A stretch of 41,134 nucleotides of DNA from WANQ01 sp964448055 (GCA_964448055.1 CAYUVB010000011.1:1-41134), one strand, 5' to 3'. Positions 26,479 through 36,364 are shown, counted from the stretch's first letter. The notes: generated by a model not told the origin, from the letters alone. Translations and numbers: made by a program.

Positions 26479-27366
26479 TTGAAGGCACTGGTTTTTCAGT
26501 ATGATGCAAGAGTAGTAGATAAACCTCGTCCACCGGTATCCATGGAACACTTATTAATTAAAGTTCATGCTGTAGCGTTGGATGGGATAGAGAACGCTAT
26601 TTATGGTAGCTTGTTATGGGTTGAGCCTGGAAGGATTTTAGGAGTAGAGGGTTATGGTAGAGTTGAATTATTAGGTGTTGATGCTGACACCGTCTTCTCA
26701 GGAAAACTTGTAGCAGGGTACCCTAAGACTATGAAAGGTATTCCTGGAGTAGATTATGATGGTTGGGCTGCAGAATATACTAGTCAACCTAGTAGTGGTG
26801 TTGGCTTGTTACCAGATGATATAGATGATATTATTGCCGCAGCTACAGTGGGATCCGGTAGTATAGCACTCTATGTTGCAGAAAAGAGTGTTGGCAAGAA
26901 TTTACTAATAATAGGTTCAGGGTATACAGGAGTACTAGCCGCATACTTTGCTCGACATGCAGTTAACATAGGACTAGTAGGAAATGTAGGGAAAGGCCTA
27001 CGAGGTATAATTAGAGGATTCGTCAACTCCATATACAATTATAGCAAGCTTAAGGAGCTTAAGGGGGAATGGGATATAGTATTTCTTTCAAGTCTTGATG
27101 CTAGAGCTAGAATGTATATACGTGGACTTTATGGTACGACGTCAGTAATAGTTCATCCGTGGCTTGAGCTATTATCTACTAGCATAAGAGGGTTAGCACG
27201 TATAGAAGTTGCTGGTTGGACCAGAATAGGTGAAGCATATCAAGAGCTAAGAAGAGTAGATGAAGATCTTAGGAAAGAACTTACTGCTATAGTAGATAGT
27301 TTTGAAGCAGCATTACCGGTACCAAGAGCTAAGGTAATAGTTAGATTAGTAAAAGAGGAAGGATAG
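26479..27366 (+). CDS. Zinc-less MDR (alcohol-dehydrogenase-like) protein
   Basis: The protein has 295 residues. The N-terminal GroES-like part (MEHLLIKVHAVALDGIENAI) and the Rossmann part (NLLIIGSGYTGVLAAYFARH) place it in the medium-chain dehydrogenase/reductase superfamily. The usual catalytic Cys (CGTD-type position) is Asp in ALDGIEN, and the GHE histidine is Val in LGVEGYG, so catalytic zinc is not expected. It lacks the structural-zinc Cys loop and is shorter than the usual ~340. The TTG start is at 26479. Probably active on an unknown substrate without zinc, or non-enzymatic. Confidence 0.78.
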   Translation: MKALVFQYDARVVDKPRPPVSMEHLLIKVHAVALDGIENAIYGSLLWVEPGRILGVEGYGRVELLGVDADTVFSGKLVAGYPKTMKGIPGVDYDGWAAEYTSQPSSGVGLLPDDIDDIIAAATVGSGSIALYVAEKSVGKNLLIIGSGYTGVLAAYFARHAVNIGLVGNVGKGLRGIIRGFVNSIYNYSKLKELKGEWDIVFLSSLDARARMYIRGLYGTTSVIVHPWLELLSTSIRGLARIEVAGWTRIGEAYQELRRVDEDLRKELTAIVDSFEAALPVPRAKVIVRLVKEEG

Positions 27367-27389
27367 AATTTATGTAGGATTACTTTAAT

Positions 27390-28607
27390 CTAGCTCTTAC
27401 CTAGTTCTTCCTTTATTACTTGTCCTAGTCTCTTAATACCCTCCTCTATCTTCTCTGGTGTAGGGTAGCTGTAGTTTAATCTCATGGTGTTCCTACCACT
27501 GCCATCTACAAAGAATGATTGTCCCGGTACGTATACTACTCCTCTCTCAAGTGCTTTAGGTAGCATGGCCTTAGTGTCTATTTTCTCTGGTAGATATGCA
27601 AATACGAACAATCCTCCTACGGGCTTGGTCCATCTAGAGTCTTTGGGGAAGTATTCTTCAAGAGCTTGTAACATAACGTTCTTTTTCATACGGTAAAGTT
27701 CCTTAATCCTAGGTAAGTGTCTATCAATTATATCTCTGCGTAGAGCTTCTGCTACGATGAATTGGTTAAGTGTTGGTGTGTGTAGATCCATGCTCTGTTT
27801 TGCTCTTTCAAATATACTTATGAGTTCATTCTCAGCTACAATCCATCCTATACGTAGACCTGGCGACAGTATTTTGCTTATGGTCGAGATGTAGATTACT
27901 CTACCTTCACGGTCCATTGCTTTAAGATGCTTGAATGGTATAGGCTCGAAGAGGAAGTGACTATAGGGATCATCTTCAATTACTAGGAAATCATATTTTT
28001 CAGCTAGTTCTAGCAAGTGTTTACGTCTCTCAATACTCATTGTAACTCCGCTTGGATTCTGTGCTGTAGGCACTGTGTAGACAAACTTCACTCTCTTTCC
28101 TGAAGAGTAAATTTCCTTTAATTTTTCTTCCAATACCTCGGTTTTCATACCTTCATCGTCTAATGGTATACCTACAAAGTTTGGCTGATATATTTTAAAT
28201 ACATTTATAGCTGCAAGATATGTGGGTAGTTCAACTATAATTATATCTCCTGGATCTATTAGTGTACGAGCCATTATATCAAGGGCTTGCTGGCTACCTG
28301 TTGTAACTAGTATGTTGTCTGGTAAAGCATTTATCATGAACTTGGCCATAAACTTGCTAAGAGCTTCACGAAGTACTCGTGCACCTTGGGTTGTTCCATA
28401 TTGTAACGCCATTTCGCCATACTCACGTATAACATACGATGCTATTTCGGCTATCTCCTCTTTGGGAAAGCTTTGGGGATCTGGTAGTCCTCCTGCGAGA
28501 CTTATTATATCACGTGATTCAACAACTTTAAGGAGTTCCCTAATCTCAGAAGCTTTCATAAGACTTGTACGTTTAGCATAGAATCTGGTGAACCCTTCCT
28601 TTGACAC
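27390..28607 (-). CDS. PLP-dependent aminotransferase, class I (LysN/2-aminoadipate-aminotransferase-like)
   Basis: The 405-residue fold-type I aminotransferase has PTAQNPSG (N184 region), DDPYSHF (D212 contacting the PLP pyridine nitrogen) and the Schiff-base lysine in STISKILSPGLRIGW (K245). The C-terminal substrate Arg is in NTMRLNYS. The LAGGLPDPQSFP start and VPTAQNPSG are typical of the MocR/LysN-like subgroup that includes aromatic and 2-aminoadipate aminotransferases. Cytosolic. The start is GTG 28607. It is convergent with the MDR-like gene. Confidence 0.92.
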   Translation of the reverse strand: MSKEGFTRFYAKRTSLMKASEIRELLKVVESRDIISLAGGLPDPQSFPKEEIAEIASYVIREYGEMALQYGTTQGARVLREALSKFMAKFMINALPDNILVTTGSQQALDIMARTLIDPGDIIIVELPTYLAAINVFKIYQPNFVGIPLDDEGMKTEVLEEKLKEIYSSGKRVKFVYTVPTAQNPSGVTMSIERRKHLLELAEKYDFLVIEDDPYSHFLFEPIPFKHLKAMDREGRVIYISTISKILSPGLRIGWIVAENELISIFERAKQSMDLHTPTLNQFIVAEALRRDIIDRHLPRIKELYRMKKNVMLQALEEYFPKDSRWTKPVGGLFVFAYLPEKIDTKAMLPKALERGVVYVPGQSFFVDGSGRNTMRLNYSYPTPEKIEEGIKRLGQVIKEELGKS

Positions 28608-28707
28608 AGTACTAACCCGATATGTTTTCTATATCCTAGGAGGTATATTATTATTTGTGTTAAGGGTGGGATAACAATACCCATGTGAATTAGGTATTCA
28701 ATAAGGT

Positions 28708-29634
28708 CTAGATTTTAGGCTTTATACGTATAGGTATAAGGTGTATGCCGTCACATGATTTAGCAGTAAACCATTCCTTTCCAGTTAGTCCTTCGCGGCA
28801 AACAGCATACTCCATACCATGTCTTTTGGCCTCCTCTATTACAGGTTTAAGTAACTTCTTCCGTTTCTCTAAGGGTAAGTACCAGTAACCATGAGTCCAT
28901 GTTCCCTCAACACGGTATAAACGTCTGAGTTTATCAGATATTTCAGGAAAGCCTTCCATCATACGTTTAAGGTTATCAGGTCTAGCCTTATACGTTGAGG
29001 TTACAATGAACTTAACACCAATACTAGCAAGTACATCTATAAGTTCACGTATATCCCTTACATCATCGTTTAAGTACGGTATTATCGGGTCAACTCTAAC
29101 GCCAACTGGTATACCACCTTCTATTAGACGTTCAATAGCTTTGATTCTATCCCTAGGTATAGGAGCACCAGGTTCAAGTCTACGTGCAAGATTTTCATCT
29201 AAAGTAGTAATGGTAATCGTGGCAGCCACATTACCTTTGGACAATAAGTCTATGTCTCTGACAACAATGTCACTTTTAGTTACTATGAGTACCTTGTATC
29301 CTCTAGACACTAGAACTTCTAAGACCCTACGTGTAAGGTTATAGTCCTTTTCTTCTGGTGGATATGGGTCACTACTATTACTCATACTTATAGGTACTTG
29401 TGGATTAGCTCTTTCAAGATCTAGTAATAGACGATTAATTAAGTTCTTCTTGGGCGTACTCTTACGTACACGAATATAGCTCGTAGCGTAACAGTAAAGG
29501 CATTGATGACTACAACCAGTATACGGCTGAAGACTATACTTAAATGGGCAAGTACAAAGTTTACTTCTCCAAGGATCAAATACTGAGATTATATGGCCAC
29601 GTCCAATATAGGGGCTTTTTCTATTCCTAATCAT
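28708..29634 (-). CDS. SplB-like radical SAM protein (COG1533 type)
   Basis: The protein has 308 residues. The cluster motif is YTGCSHQCLYCYA (C41, C45, C48), preceded by CTCPFKYSLQP. MSNSSDPYPPEE, GYKVLIVTKSD and GVRVDPIIPYLND are characteristic of the COG1533 group related to spore photoproduct lyase. Members of this group outside spore formers have uncertain substrates, possibly nucleic acid. ATG start at 29634. It lies 127 bp downstream of the FtsZ-like gene, same strand. Confidence 0.88.
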   Translation of the reverse strand: MIRNRKSPYIGRGHIISVFDPWRSKLCTCPFKYSLQPYTGCSHQCLYCYATSYIRVRKSTPKKNLINRLLLDLERANPQVPISMSNSSDPYPPEEKDYNLTRRVLEVLVSRGYKVLIVTKSDIVVRDIDLLSKGNVAATITITTLDENLARRLEPGAPIPRDRIKAIERLIEGGIPVGVRVDPIIPYLNDDVRDIRELIDVLASIGVKFIVTSTYKARPDNLKRMMEGFPEISDKLRRLYRVEGTWTHGYWYLPLEKRKKLLKPVIEEAKRHGMEYAVCREGLTGKEWFTAKSCDGIHLIPIRIKPKI

Positions 29635-29761
29635 GTTATGTGGTCACCTATTAGCTTTATTATTGACATACACTATTTGATCAGTACGAACCTCTGCATC
29701 AATTTAATGGATTATGTATCGTGATTAATATTAAGCTTTAGAATAGTTGATTCATTACGCT

Positions 29762-30772
29762 TTAAGTCTTTGCACTAACATCATGTTCCTTATATGCTGC
29801 TTCTGAACGTTTTATCAATTCATCGATTTCCTTCTCTTGAATTCTTTCAAGTAGTACCATGTTTACTCTTCCAGTACTGCCTATAGGTGTTTTAGAGAAG
29901 TCAAACATTATATTTACGGGTTTCTTTAGCTTGGCTTTAATCCAATCGTTAAAGGCTGATATAATATCCTCGTACTTTAGTTTTAATCGTGGCTCTGTTC
30001 TCATAACTAACACTAAATCACTAGGTTCCCAAATCCAAGGATCAATTATTCCACCTAGTTCTAGTGCTTTGAACATACTTGCTAGGTCATCGTACAAGGA
30101 TGGATTTGTTCCTAAAAGACAAGCTGCTATCCATATCTTAGAATCCTTAAGTCTTGATGCTATATTTAAAAATGGTGAATTATTGCTTACAATGGTAGCT
30201 ACTAATTCACCTAGCACATCAAATCCTCCTATAATATCTCCATTAATACTTAGTCCACGTAATCTCGTAAGCTTATCGTGGCTAACAATTATTATGGCAT
30301 CTACAAGGTCTTCATGTACTACACGGGTAAGCCAGGAATAGAAAATAGATCCAACATTTACTGAGATGCTAGGGCTAGGTAGAAGGAAAATAACTAACGC
30401 TTTACCATCGCGTATACGTTTTCGGTATTCTTTTAGTATATGATAAGATATGGGGGCTTCTTCCACTCGTTTAAACTCGACAACTATCACTAGTACCTTA
30501 CAGTAAATACCATGCTCCGCTAACACATTGTGAAGATCGACATGACTAGCGTACCAAGGATCAACAGTTCTAACTGATACACTTATACGCTTATCACAAC
30601 CAGTAGATAATACCATATGGCTAGAATTAGTGATCCAGTGTTGAACCCTCTTTCCTATTCTACATAGATCTTCATGTAGAGTTATAACAATTACATCATA
30701 TAATCTAGGTTTGTAATACTCATCGATAAGTCTTACAAGGTCTTCTAGAATGCTAAGTGAAGATTTTTGTAA
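29762..30772 (-). CDS. Unknown protein resembling a degenerate FtsZ/tubulin fold without GTP-binding loop
   Basis: The first NTG in frame is ATG 30616, but coding-quality sequence continues upstream to a TGA at 30781-30779. AGGTGAT (30784-30778) and a TATA box (30814-30822) put the start near TTA 30772 (336 residues). By eye, the order of elements parallels FtsZ: helix plus strand LVRLIDEYYKPRLYDVIVIT (like H1-S2), GKALVIFLLPSP (S6), LVDAIIIVSHDKLTRL, FDVLGELVATIV, SKIWIAACLLG, and C-terminal SDLVLVMRTEP and VNIMFDFSKTPIG. The first strand with its GGGG loop and the GGGTGTG signature are missing (EFKRVEEAP lies where the latter should be). If homologous, it is a non-GTPase member. The fold call is inference. 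Confidence 0.6.
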   Translation of the reverse strand, partial: LQKSSLSILEDLVRLIDEYYKPRLYDVIVITLHEDLCRIGKRVQHWITNSSHMVLSTGCDKRISVSVRTVDPWYASHVDLHNVLAEHGIYCKVLVIVVEFKRVEEAPISYHILKEYRKRIRDGKALVIFLLPSPSISVNVGSIFYSWLTRVVHEDLVDAIIIVSHDKLTRLRGLSINGDIIGGFDVLGELVATIVSNNSPFLNIASRLKDSKIWIAACLLGTNPSLYDDLASMFKALELGGIIDPWIWEPSDLVLVMRTEPRLKLKYEDIISAFNDWIKAKLKKPVNIMFDFSKTPIGSTGRVNMVLLERIQEKEIDELIKRSEAAYKEHDVSAKT

Positions 30773-30813
30773 GTTAAATCACCTATAATCTGGTATTATG
30801 TAGAAACCGTGCC

Positions 30814-30822
30814 CTATATAAA
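30814..30822 (-). promoter_or_regulatory. TATA box for the FtsZ-like gene
   Basis: On the minus strand this reads TTTATATAG. A start ~26 nt downstream (about 30792) leaves a short leader holding AGGTGAT and supports translation starting near 30772 rather than at the internal ATG 30616. Confidence 0.55.
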
Positions 30823-30929
30823 GGATGTTTAAAGAATATTCACTTAGAAATAGCGGGTTAACAACATTGTTTTACAAAAAGAGGAACATCTATAAGGTAG
30901 CGTAATCTCTACTAGAGGGTTTTATAGTA

Positions 30930-33485
30930 GTGGGTAGTATGGTAAACGGCTATAGTAAGAGTTTACGTATAATTGCGGCATTAATATCATTTACTATGAT
31001 AGTATTGATAGCTAACGTATTACCTAACCCTATTCTCCAGCTGGAGTCCTATGGTCTAGTAATATCAGTTATTATTGGGATTTTAACAAGCTTTCTCGCT
31101 TACATGAACCGTAATAATTTATCGGCTCTTATCATAACATTAATGTTAGTTGGAGGTATTACTTATCATGTAGTCTACTTACTTACGTTTGAGGCTTCTT
31201 TACCAGAAGGTATTATAGAGGAAAATTCCTTGATTTATGAATCTGTGTCAGACTATACTTTAAGGGTATCTTATGTCTTCATAGTCTTCTTAGTATTGGT
31301 GGTTACCCTTGCTATATCATTGTCAGTTAAGCATCCATTAGAGTTAATGTCATTTTGTATTAGTCTTATAGCTTTACTTGTACTAGTAACATCTTATGCC
31401 TATATTTCGATGCCTTTACTAGCGGCTTCGTTGGGTACCATTACTTTAATCAAAGCTAAAAGTCTTAAGGGCTTACTAGTATTTACTCTTGTGTATACTT
31501 CTATTCTATTACCGGTGAGCATTGCACATCATGCAGTTGATTATGGTTTAGAAAAATCAGATGGAGAACCAATTCAGGGAGTAGTATGTGCTATGAATTA
31601 CTTATATCAAAGCAACTATCCTATACCATTGTTTGCAGAGATAGAGAAAAATGAGATAATTAGTAGAGAATCTCTTACACTCACGGGAGTCTTTAAGCTA
31701 ATAACCTATCTTCGTTTTGAGGGTTTTAAGCTTAGGTTAAATAGGTTCGTTAACTTAACCTATCATGAAGTACGTAGTAAACTAGCCTCATCATTAATAC
31801 CATTTGCTAGTAGTGTATTGGTTAATCGTGGTACTACAATAGTTATTGCACTAGTAAGCATGTATTCTGGGTTAATTGTAGGAGCCCTTCTAACAACATA
31901 TGTAAGTGCAGTTAAGCAGGACATAGTGCTTAAGGTGCTAAGAAAGTCTAGGAACACCTTAGTGCTAATGATAACGGCGATATCCTTAGCTATCCTACTG
32001 ATAGTGCTACTATGGATAGGATTAATTCTAGGAGTACACTTTTTCGATATAATGTCATCGATAGGCTACTATTCCCCCATATTAATGAACTATAGCATGG
32101 TACTATACAATGGATTATTACTACTAATAACTATGTACCCGTTCTACATATATCATTCACTAAAGACGCTACACCACATAGCCGAGGAATTCAAAGCAAA
32201 ATATCTTAAAGCTATTGAGACATTATTAAATAGAATAGGGGTGCTAAGAGGCACAATACTAAGGATATCAGATTTGGCCAAAAGTATGCAAGTATATTTT
32301 AAAGGTGTAGATGAGGAACTTTCAAGCATAGAGAATGAAATAGCGTCAAAGCTATCGTGGCTTAAACATGCTAAGAGCATAGAGATACTACAAAGTAATT
32401 TTAATGAATACCTAAACAGTATATTAAAGCGTTGTAGTACACTTGAAGCACAACTAACCGAAGAACTAAGACATATACTTAAACTAAGACAGAACATGTT
32501 AATTAACGCTTTAGAACTTGCTAAGGAGTTAAACATACCAATAGATATACCAGACCATATAATTAAACTAGACATAAATAAAGCATCTATCTCAGAATTA
32601 CTTGAAACCCTATTAACTCTTAATAAATACATGGTCAATATTGTAGAAGTCTTAATTGAAAAATACAAAGAATTAGGAGAAAGCATAGCCCTCTTAGATA
32701 AAGAAGGTGATAAAATTCAGCAAGATATTGAGAGGGATGTAAGTGCAGTCAAGAAGAACTTAGATTATGACCCATATATAGCAGTGGAACTAGTTCTAGA
32801 GAAAGTCACTACATTAGGTGAGATATATTACGATAGATTACTAGATCATTGGAAGAAGCTAAGAGAAAAACTACTAAATATCATGAGAGAGTCGAGAAAG
32901 ATAATTGAGAAAAGCTTATTCATAGAGTATCAACATAGGGAGATTATATTAGAGAAAATAAGATCAATAGAGAAATACCTAAGCGCTGAAGTTGAGAATT
33001 TAGGCAATCTCTCCTCCTATGTTGTTAAAACTAGGTTATCACTACTAAAACTGGTAAATACTAACATGAATATTTTGGAAAACGAGATATCGAAAGCCGC
33101 AAACATAGTTCAAGTAGATAAATCAGTTATACTGGAGCTCTTACCAATGCAACCTAATCGCATAATGGAGATAAACAATAGGTTAAAAGAATTATCTAAC
33201 AAGATAGAAACAAGTATTCTCGTAAAGTTAGCAGAACTAATGAAGCAATCGCTCATGTTTTTGGACCAAGTAAGTATTATACGTGAAAGATGCAGTAGCT
33301 TTTGGATAGCAAGAGAAATAATAGACAGATCAATTAAGCAAAACGAATGTGTAGAAGTTGAGAAATTACCATTTAGGACAGAACATTCCATATGGATGTT
33401 AAAATTATATGCTAAGATGTATAAGATTCATATGGAAATGATAGACGACACCATTCGCTTATGCCCTAAGAAGCAAAAATCATAA
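30930..33485 (+). CDS. Large multi-pass membrane protein with long cytosolic coiled coil
   Basis: The protein has 851 residues and no recognised family. Hydrophobic segments lie near 11-30, 40-58, 64-85, 112-131, 137-172, 180-199, then 303-326, 344-373 and 383-408. Residues 415-851 are almost all helix with heptad-like Leu/Ile spacing and many Glu/Lys, indicating extended coiled coils. GTG 30930 is the first start (ATG 30939 also possible), behind AGAGGG and a TATA-like CTATAAGG (30890-30897). It is divergent from the FtsZ-like gene across ~155 bp and followed 75 bp later by a helical protein. This could be a membrane scaffold or remodelling protein; that is inference. Confidence 0.75.
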   Translation: MGSMVNGYSKSLRIIAALISFTMIVLIANVLPNPILQLESYGLVISVIIGILTSFLAYMNRNNLSALIITLMLVGGITYHVVYLLTFEASLPEGIIEENSLIYESVSDYTLRVSYVFIVFLVLVVTLAISLSVKHPLELMSFCISLIALLVLVTSYAYISMPLLAASLGTITLIKAKSLKGLLVFTLVYTSILLPVSIAHHAVDYGLEKSDGEPIQGVVCAMNYLYQSNYPIPLFAEIEKNEIISRESLTLTGVFKLITYLRFEGFKLRLNRFVNLTYHEVRSKLASSLIPFASSVLVNRGTTIVIALVSMYSGLIVGALLTTYVSAVKQDIVLKVLRKSRNTLVLMITAISLAILLIVLLWIGLILGVHFFDIMSSIGYYSPILMNYSMVLYNGLLLLITMYPFYIYHSLKTLHHIAEEFKAKYLKAIETLLNRIGVLRGTILRISDLAKSMQVYFKGVDEELSSIENEIASKLSWLKHAKSIEILQSNFNEYLNSILKRCSTLEAQLTEELRHILKLRQNMLINALELAKELNIPIDIPDHIIKLDINKASISELLETLLTLNKYMVNIVEVLIEKYKELGESIALLDKEGDKIQQDIERDVSAVKKNLDYDPYIAVELVLEKVTTLGEIYYDRLLDHWKKLREKLLNIMRESRKIIEKSLFIEYQHREIILEKIRSIEKYLSAEVENLGNLSSYVVKTRLSLLKLVNTNMNILENEISKAANIVQVDKSVILELLPMQPNRIMEINNRLKELSNKIETSILVKLAELMKQSLMFLDQVSIIRERCSSFWIAREIIDRSIKQNECVEVEKLPFRTEHSIWMLKLYAKMYKIHMEMIDDTIRLCPKKQKS

Positions 33486-33560
33486 CTCATACCCATGATT
33501 GTTGAGGGTAGACACTATGAAAGAAGGTATGGATAGAGATGCTGGGAAGGTGAAAAGAAA

Positions 33561-34106
33561 ATGCAGATAAAGGCTATAGAGGTTTATGATGCCATTGAAA
33601 AGTTGCTGAGAGAAATATATCCGACAATAATAGATGTTGCAAGGTATATTAGGGATAAACCAGACTATGAGAAAGCTATAGGTAAGGCTCAACATTTAGT
33701 AATGCTTACCAGCAATGCTATGGGAGTAGTTGAAGCACTTAAGAACTATGATCCATTCAAAGCTCACAAATTACTAATAGAACTCTTAGGGCAACTTTAT
33801 GATGACTTGGTTAGTCATATTAACTCTTGCCTTTCAGAGGAGTACTTAAAGAGCTTCTTAGAAGATATCCTAAAGATAGGTTTAATCTTAAACATCATTA
33901 TTGCTAAAGCATATATTCGTGAGAACTATGCTGAAGAATTGGGTCTCTTAAAGAAGCTTGTACAAGATACTCTAGGTATAGATTTAAGAATACCTGATAA
34001 TCCAACCATAGAACAACTACACGACATACTAGAACTTGTATTAGTAGAAGCTGAAAAGAAGTATTACAAGATAGTTAAAGAGCCTACTCAAGAAATCTCT
34101 AAATAA
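33561..34106 (+). CDS. All-helical protein of unknown function
   Basis: The protein has 181 residues, soluble and entirely helical by sequence (AIEVYDAIEKLLREIYPT, GKAQHLVMLTSNAMGVVEAL, LLIELLGQLYDDLVSHINS). No cysteine motif. The ATG at 33561 has AAGGTGA 7 nt upstream, a firm start. It follows the coiled-coil membrane protein by 75 bp and precedes the K+ channel gene by 50 bp on the same strand, so the three may be one transcript. Confidence 0.65.
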   Translation: MQIKAIEVYDAIEKLLREIYPTIIDVARYIRDKPDYEKAIGKAQHLVMLTSNAMGVVEALKNYDPFKAHKLLIELLGQLYDDLVSHINSCLSEEYLKSFLEDILKIGLILNIIIAKAYIRENYAEELGLLKKLVQDTLGIDLRIPDNPTIEQLHDILELVLVEAEKKYYKIVKEPTQEISK

Positions 34107-34155
34107 GTAGGGTCGTTGCTTATGAGTATAACTGATAATTGGAGGGAGGGAAATA

Positions 34156-35056
34156 TTGCCGGTAGTGATAATATATCGCATAATTGAAAATATATTAAGG
34201 CTTATTTTAAAACCCACACGTAGTCGATTGGTATTTGCAGCATTAATTGTATTAACATTGGCTTTCATAAGTGCTACAGCATTTTACTTTGCTGAAAAGG
34301 ATTCATGGGCTCTTAGGGGTGAGGAATTAACATTCTTGAGAGCACTATATTGGAGTATTATAACTATGGCTACGGTAGGCTATGGTGACATAGTACCAAC
34401 AACTGATGCTGGTATGGTTGTAGCAGGTTTTACGGCAGTGTTTGGTATAGCAGCATATAGCCTCTTAGTAGCTATTGTTGCAGAACAGTTTTTGTCCCAT
34501 ATGGTTAAGAAAACCTTAGGGCTGGCGTGGTTGAAGAACATAGACATAGTTGTCATAGGAGATGGAGAAGAGTGTGCTGAAACCATAGCTGAATTGAAGA
34601 GAAACATGTCTGGCAAGAGAATAGCCTGGGTTACAAGCGAGCAGCCAAAGATAACTATAGACGTAGATTATGCTGTAGGTAGTTTAGTTGATTCAGAAAC
34701 CCTTAAGAGAGGAGGTGTTGAGAAGGCCAGGTATATAGTTATATGTCATAGAGATGATTCTCAGAGTATACATATAGCATTACTTGCAAAGAAGCTTAAC
34801 CCTAATGCAAGAATAATAGTATTAGCTCATTCATCTAAGACGGCTGAGATACTTGAAGCGGCAGGAGTACAATACATTGTACCAGCGACCATAGTAGCAC
34901 GTGTTCTAGCTAGTATGGTTTTTGAGCCCAATGTAGCAGTACTTGTTAGTGATTTAACAACAGCTAAGGGTGTAAGCGATCTAATAGAGATTCCAGCAGA
35001 TAAATACGTTGGACTAAAGTTTAAGGATGCATTAATTAAAGCTAGGGAGAAGGAGG
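34156..35056 (+). CDS. Two-TM potassium channel with RCK (TrkA-N) domain, 3' end in gap
   Basis: An MthK-like ligand-gated K+ channel subunit. TM1 is at about 25-45, the pore helix and selectivity filter TVGYGD at 73-78, and TM2 at 85-110. The RCK Rossmann domain begins at ~128 (NIDIVVIGDGEECAETIAEL) and includes VICHRDDSQSIHIALLAKKL. The TTG start at 34156 follows a strong GGAGGGAGGG. The frame runs into the 100-N gap. Residues appearing in that frame after the gap are antisense to hisS and do not belong to this protein, so its true C-terminus is unknown. Confidence 0.93.
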
Positions 35057-35156
35057 NNNNNNNNNNNNNNNNNNNNNNNNNNNNNNNNNNNNNNNNNNNN
35101 NNNNNNNNNNNNNNNNNNNNNNNNNNNNNNNNNNNNNNNNNNNNNNNNNNNNNNNN
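35057..35156. other. Assembly gap (100 N) between K+ channel and hisS 3' ends
   Basis: Exactly 100 N. It hides the C-terminal ends and stop codons of both convergent genes. Confidence 0.98.
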
Positions 35157-36364
35157 GGAGCAACATATACCAGTATCCTTGCATTCCTCTTATTAGCATA
35201 TCTTAACGCTTCTTTAATGCTACGTCTCATAACATCTACTTCTACTCTAACATTATTAGCTCTTAATTTTTGAGCTATCCTTACAGCCATAGCATAATGT
35301 TTAAATTCTTTAACCGCTACAAATACATCTAATCCCTCATCAACCTTGATGTTTCTCAATAACCCCTTCTCTTCAAGGAATAGAATTACCCTATCAACTC
35401 CTACTGCAAAGCCTGTCGCAGGTGCACCAGGCTTATGGTATAATCCTAGGAGTTCGTCATACCTTCCTCCACCACCTATTGCAAGCCTACTCCATTTCTT
35501 GTCGTCCGTTCGAGGATACGCCTCAAACACTAGCCCTGTATAGTATTCAAGACCACGGACAATCGATGTATCGAGATATACTTTATCAACTATATCATAT
35601 GCTTCTAACAACCTTACTAGGTCTTCATAGAAATCCTTAAGGTTAGGTGCTATATCTCCTATAATGTCTAATGTATCTTTTAGAGGTTTTCTAATGGATG
35701 TAAACTCTATTATATTATCTATAGTCTCATCTGGTAATCCTAGTTTTACTAGCTCTTTCTGGAATTCTTCTTCTCCTATTCTCCATCTTTTATCTATTAG
35801 TCCTAATAGTTTTCCTCTAAGTTCTTCTCCAATATTGTTCTTCTCAAGATACTTATCCATTACTCTTCTATCAAATAGTCTTATCTCAACATCTACACCT
35901 ATGACATTATATGACTCTACTAGTAAAGCTATAACTTCGGCATCGGCTTCAACGTGAGGTGATCCTATAAGCTCTATACCATATTGCCAAAACTCTCTCC
36001 ATCTACCGTATTGGGGTTCATCGTATCTCCATACCCTTGAGAAATAACACCAACGTATAGGTTTAGGTAGTTGTGGATTGGCCGATGCTATTCTTGCAAG
36101 TGGTACAGTCATGTCAAATCTTAGGCCTAGCTCACGTCCAGCTTTATCCTTAAACCAATATATCTCCTCGCGAACCTGGGGTCCAGCCTTACGTTCAAGG
36201 ATCCATAAATGTTCTAGTACAGGTGTTTCTATAGGCTCGTAGCCCCATTTCTCGGCTAAGCTAATCCATTTGTCTCTTAACCAATTAATAACCCTCCAGA
36301 TGTCTGGTGTATAGTCTCTCATACCTCTAGGTGGTTGAAGTTTCTGTTGCAAGGCCGTGAACAC
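35157..36364 (-). CDS. hisS: Histidyl-tRNA synthetase, 3' end in gap
   Basis: Charges tRNA-His. It is a class II synthetase: PPRGMRDYTPD at the N-terminus, motif 2 in YFSRVWRYDEPQYGRWREF, the HisA motif SIVRGLEYYTGLVFE, motif 3 in GFAVGVDRVILFL, then the anticodon-binding domain (LDVFVAVKEFKHYAMAVRIA). The last visible residues are ARILVYVA; the final ~25 residues and stop are in the gap, and the apparent tail beyond it is not real. The start is GTG 36364, or TTG 36352 which lies 9 nt after AAGGTG. Confidence 0.95.

Noticed and set aside
34156..35196. K+ channel with an extra C-terminal tail beyond the N gap
   Set aside because: The tail is antisense to hisS; it arises only from reading through 100 N.
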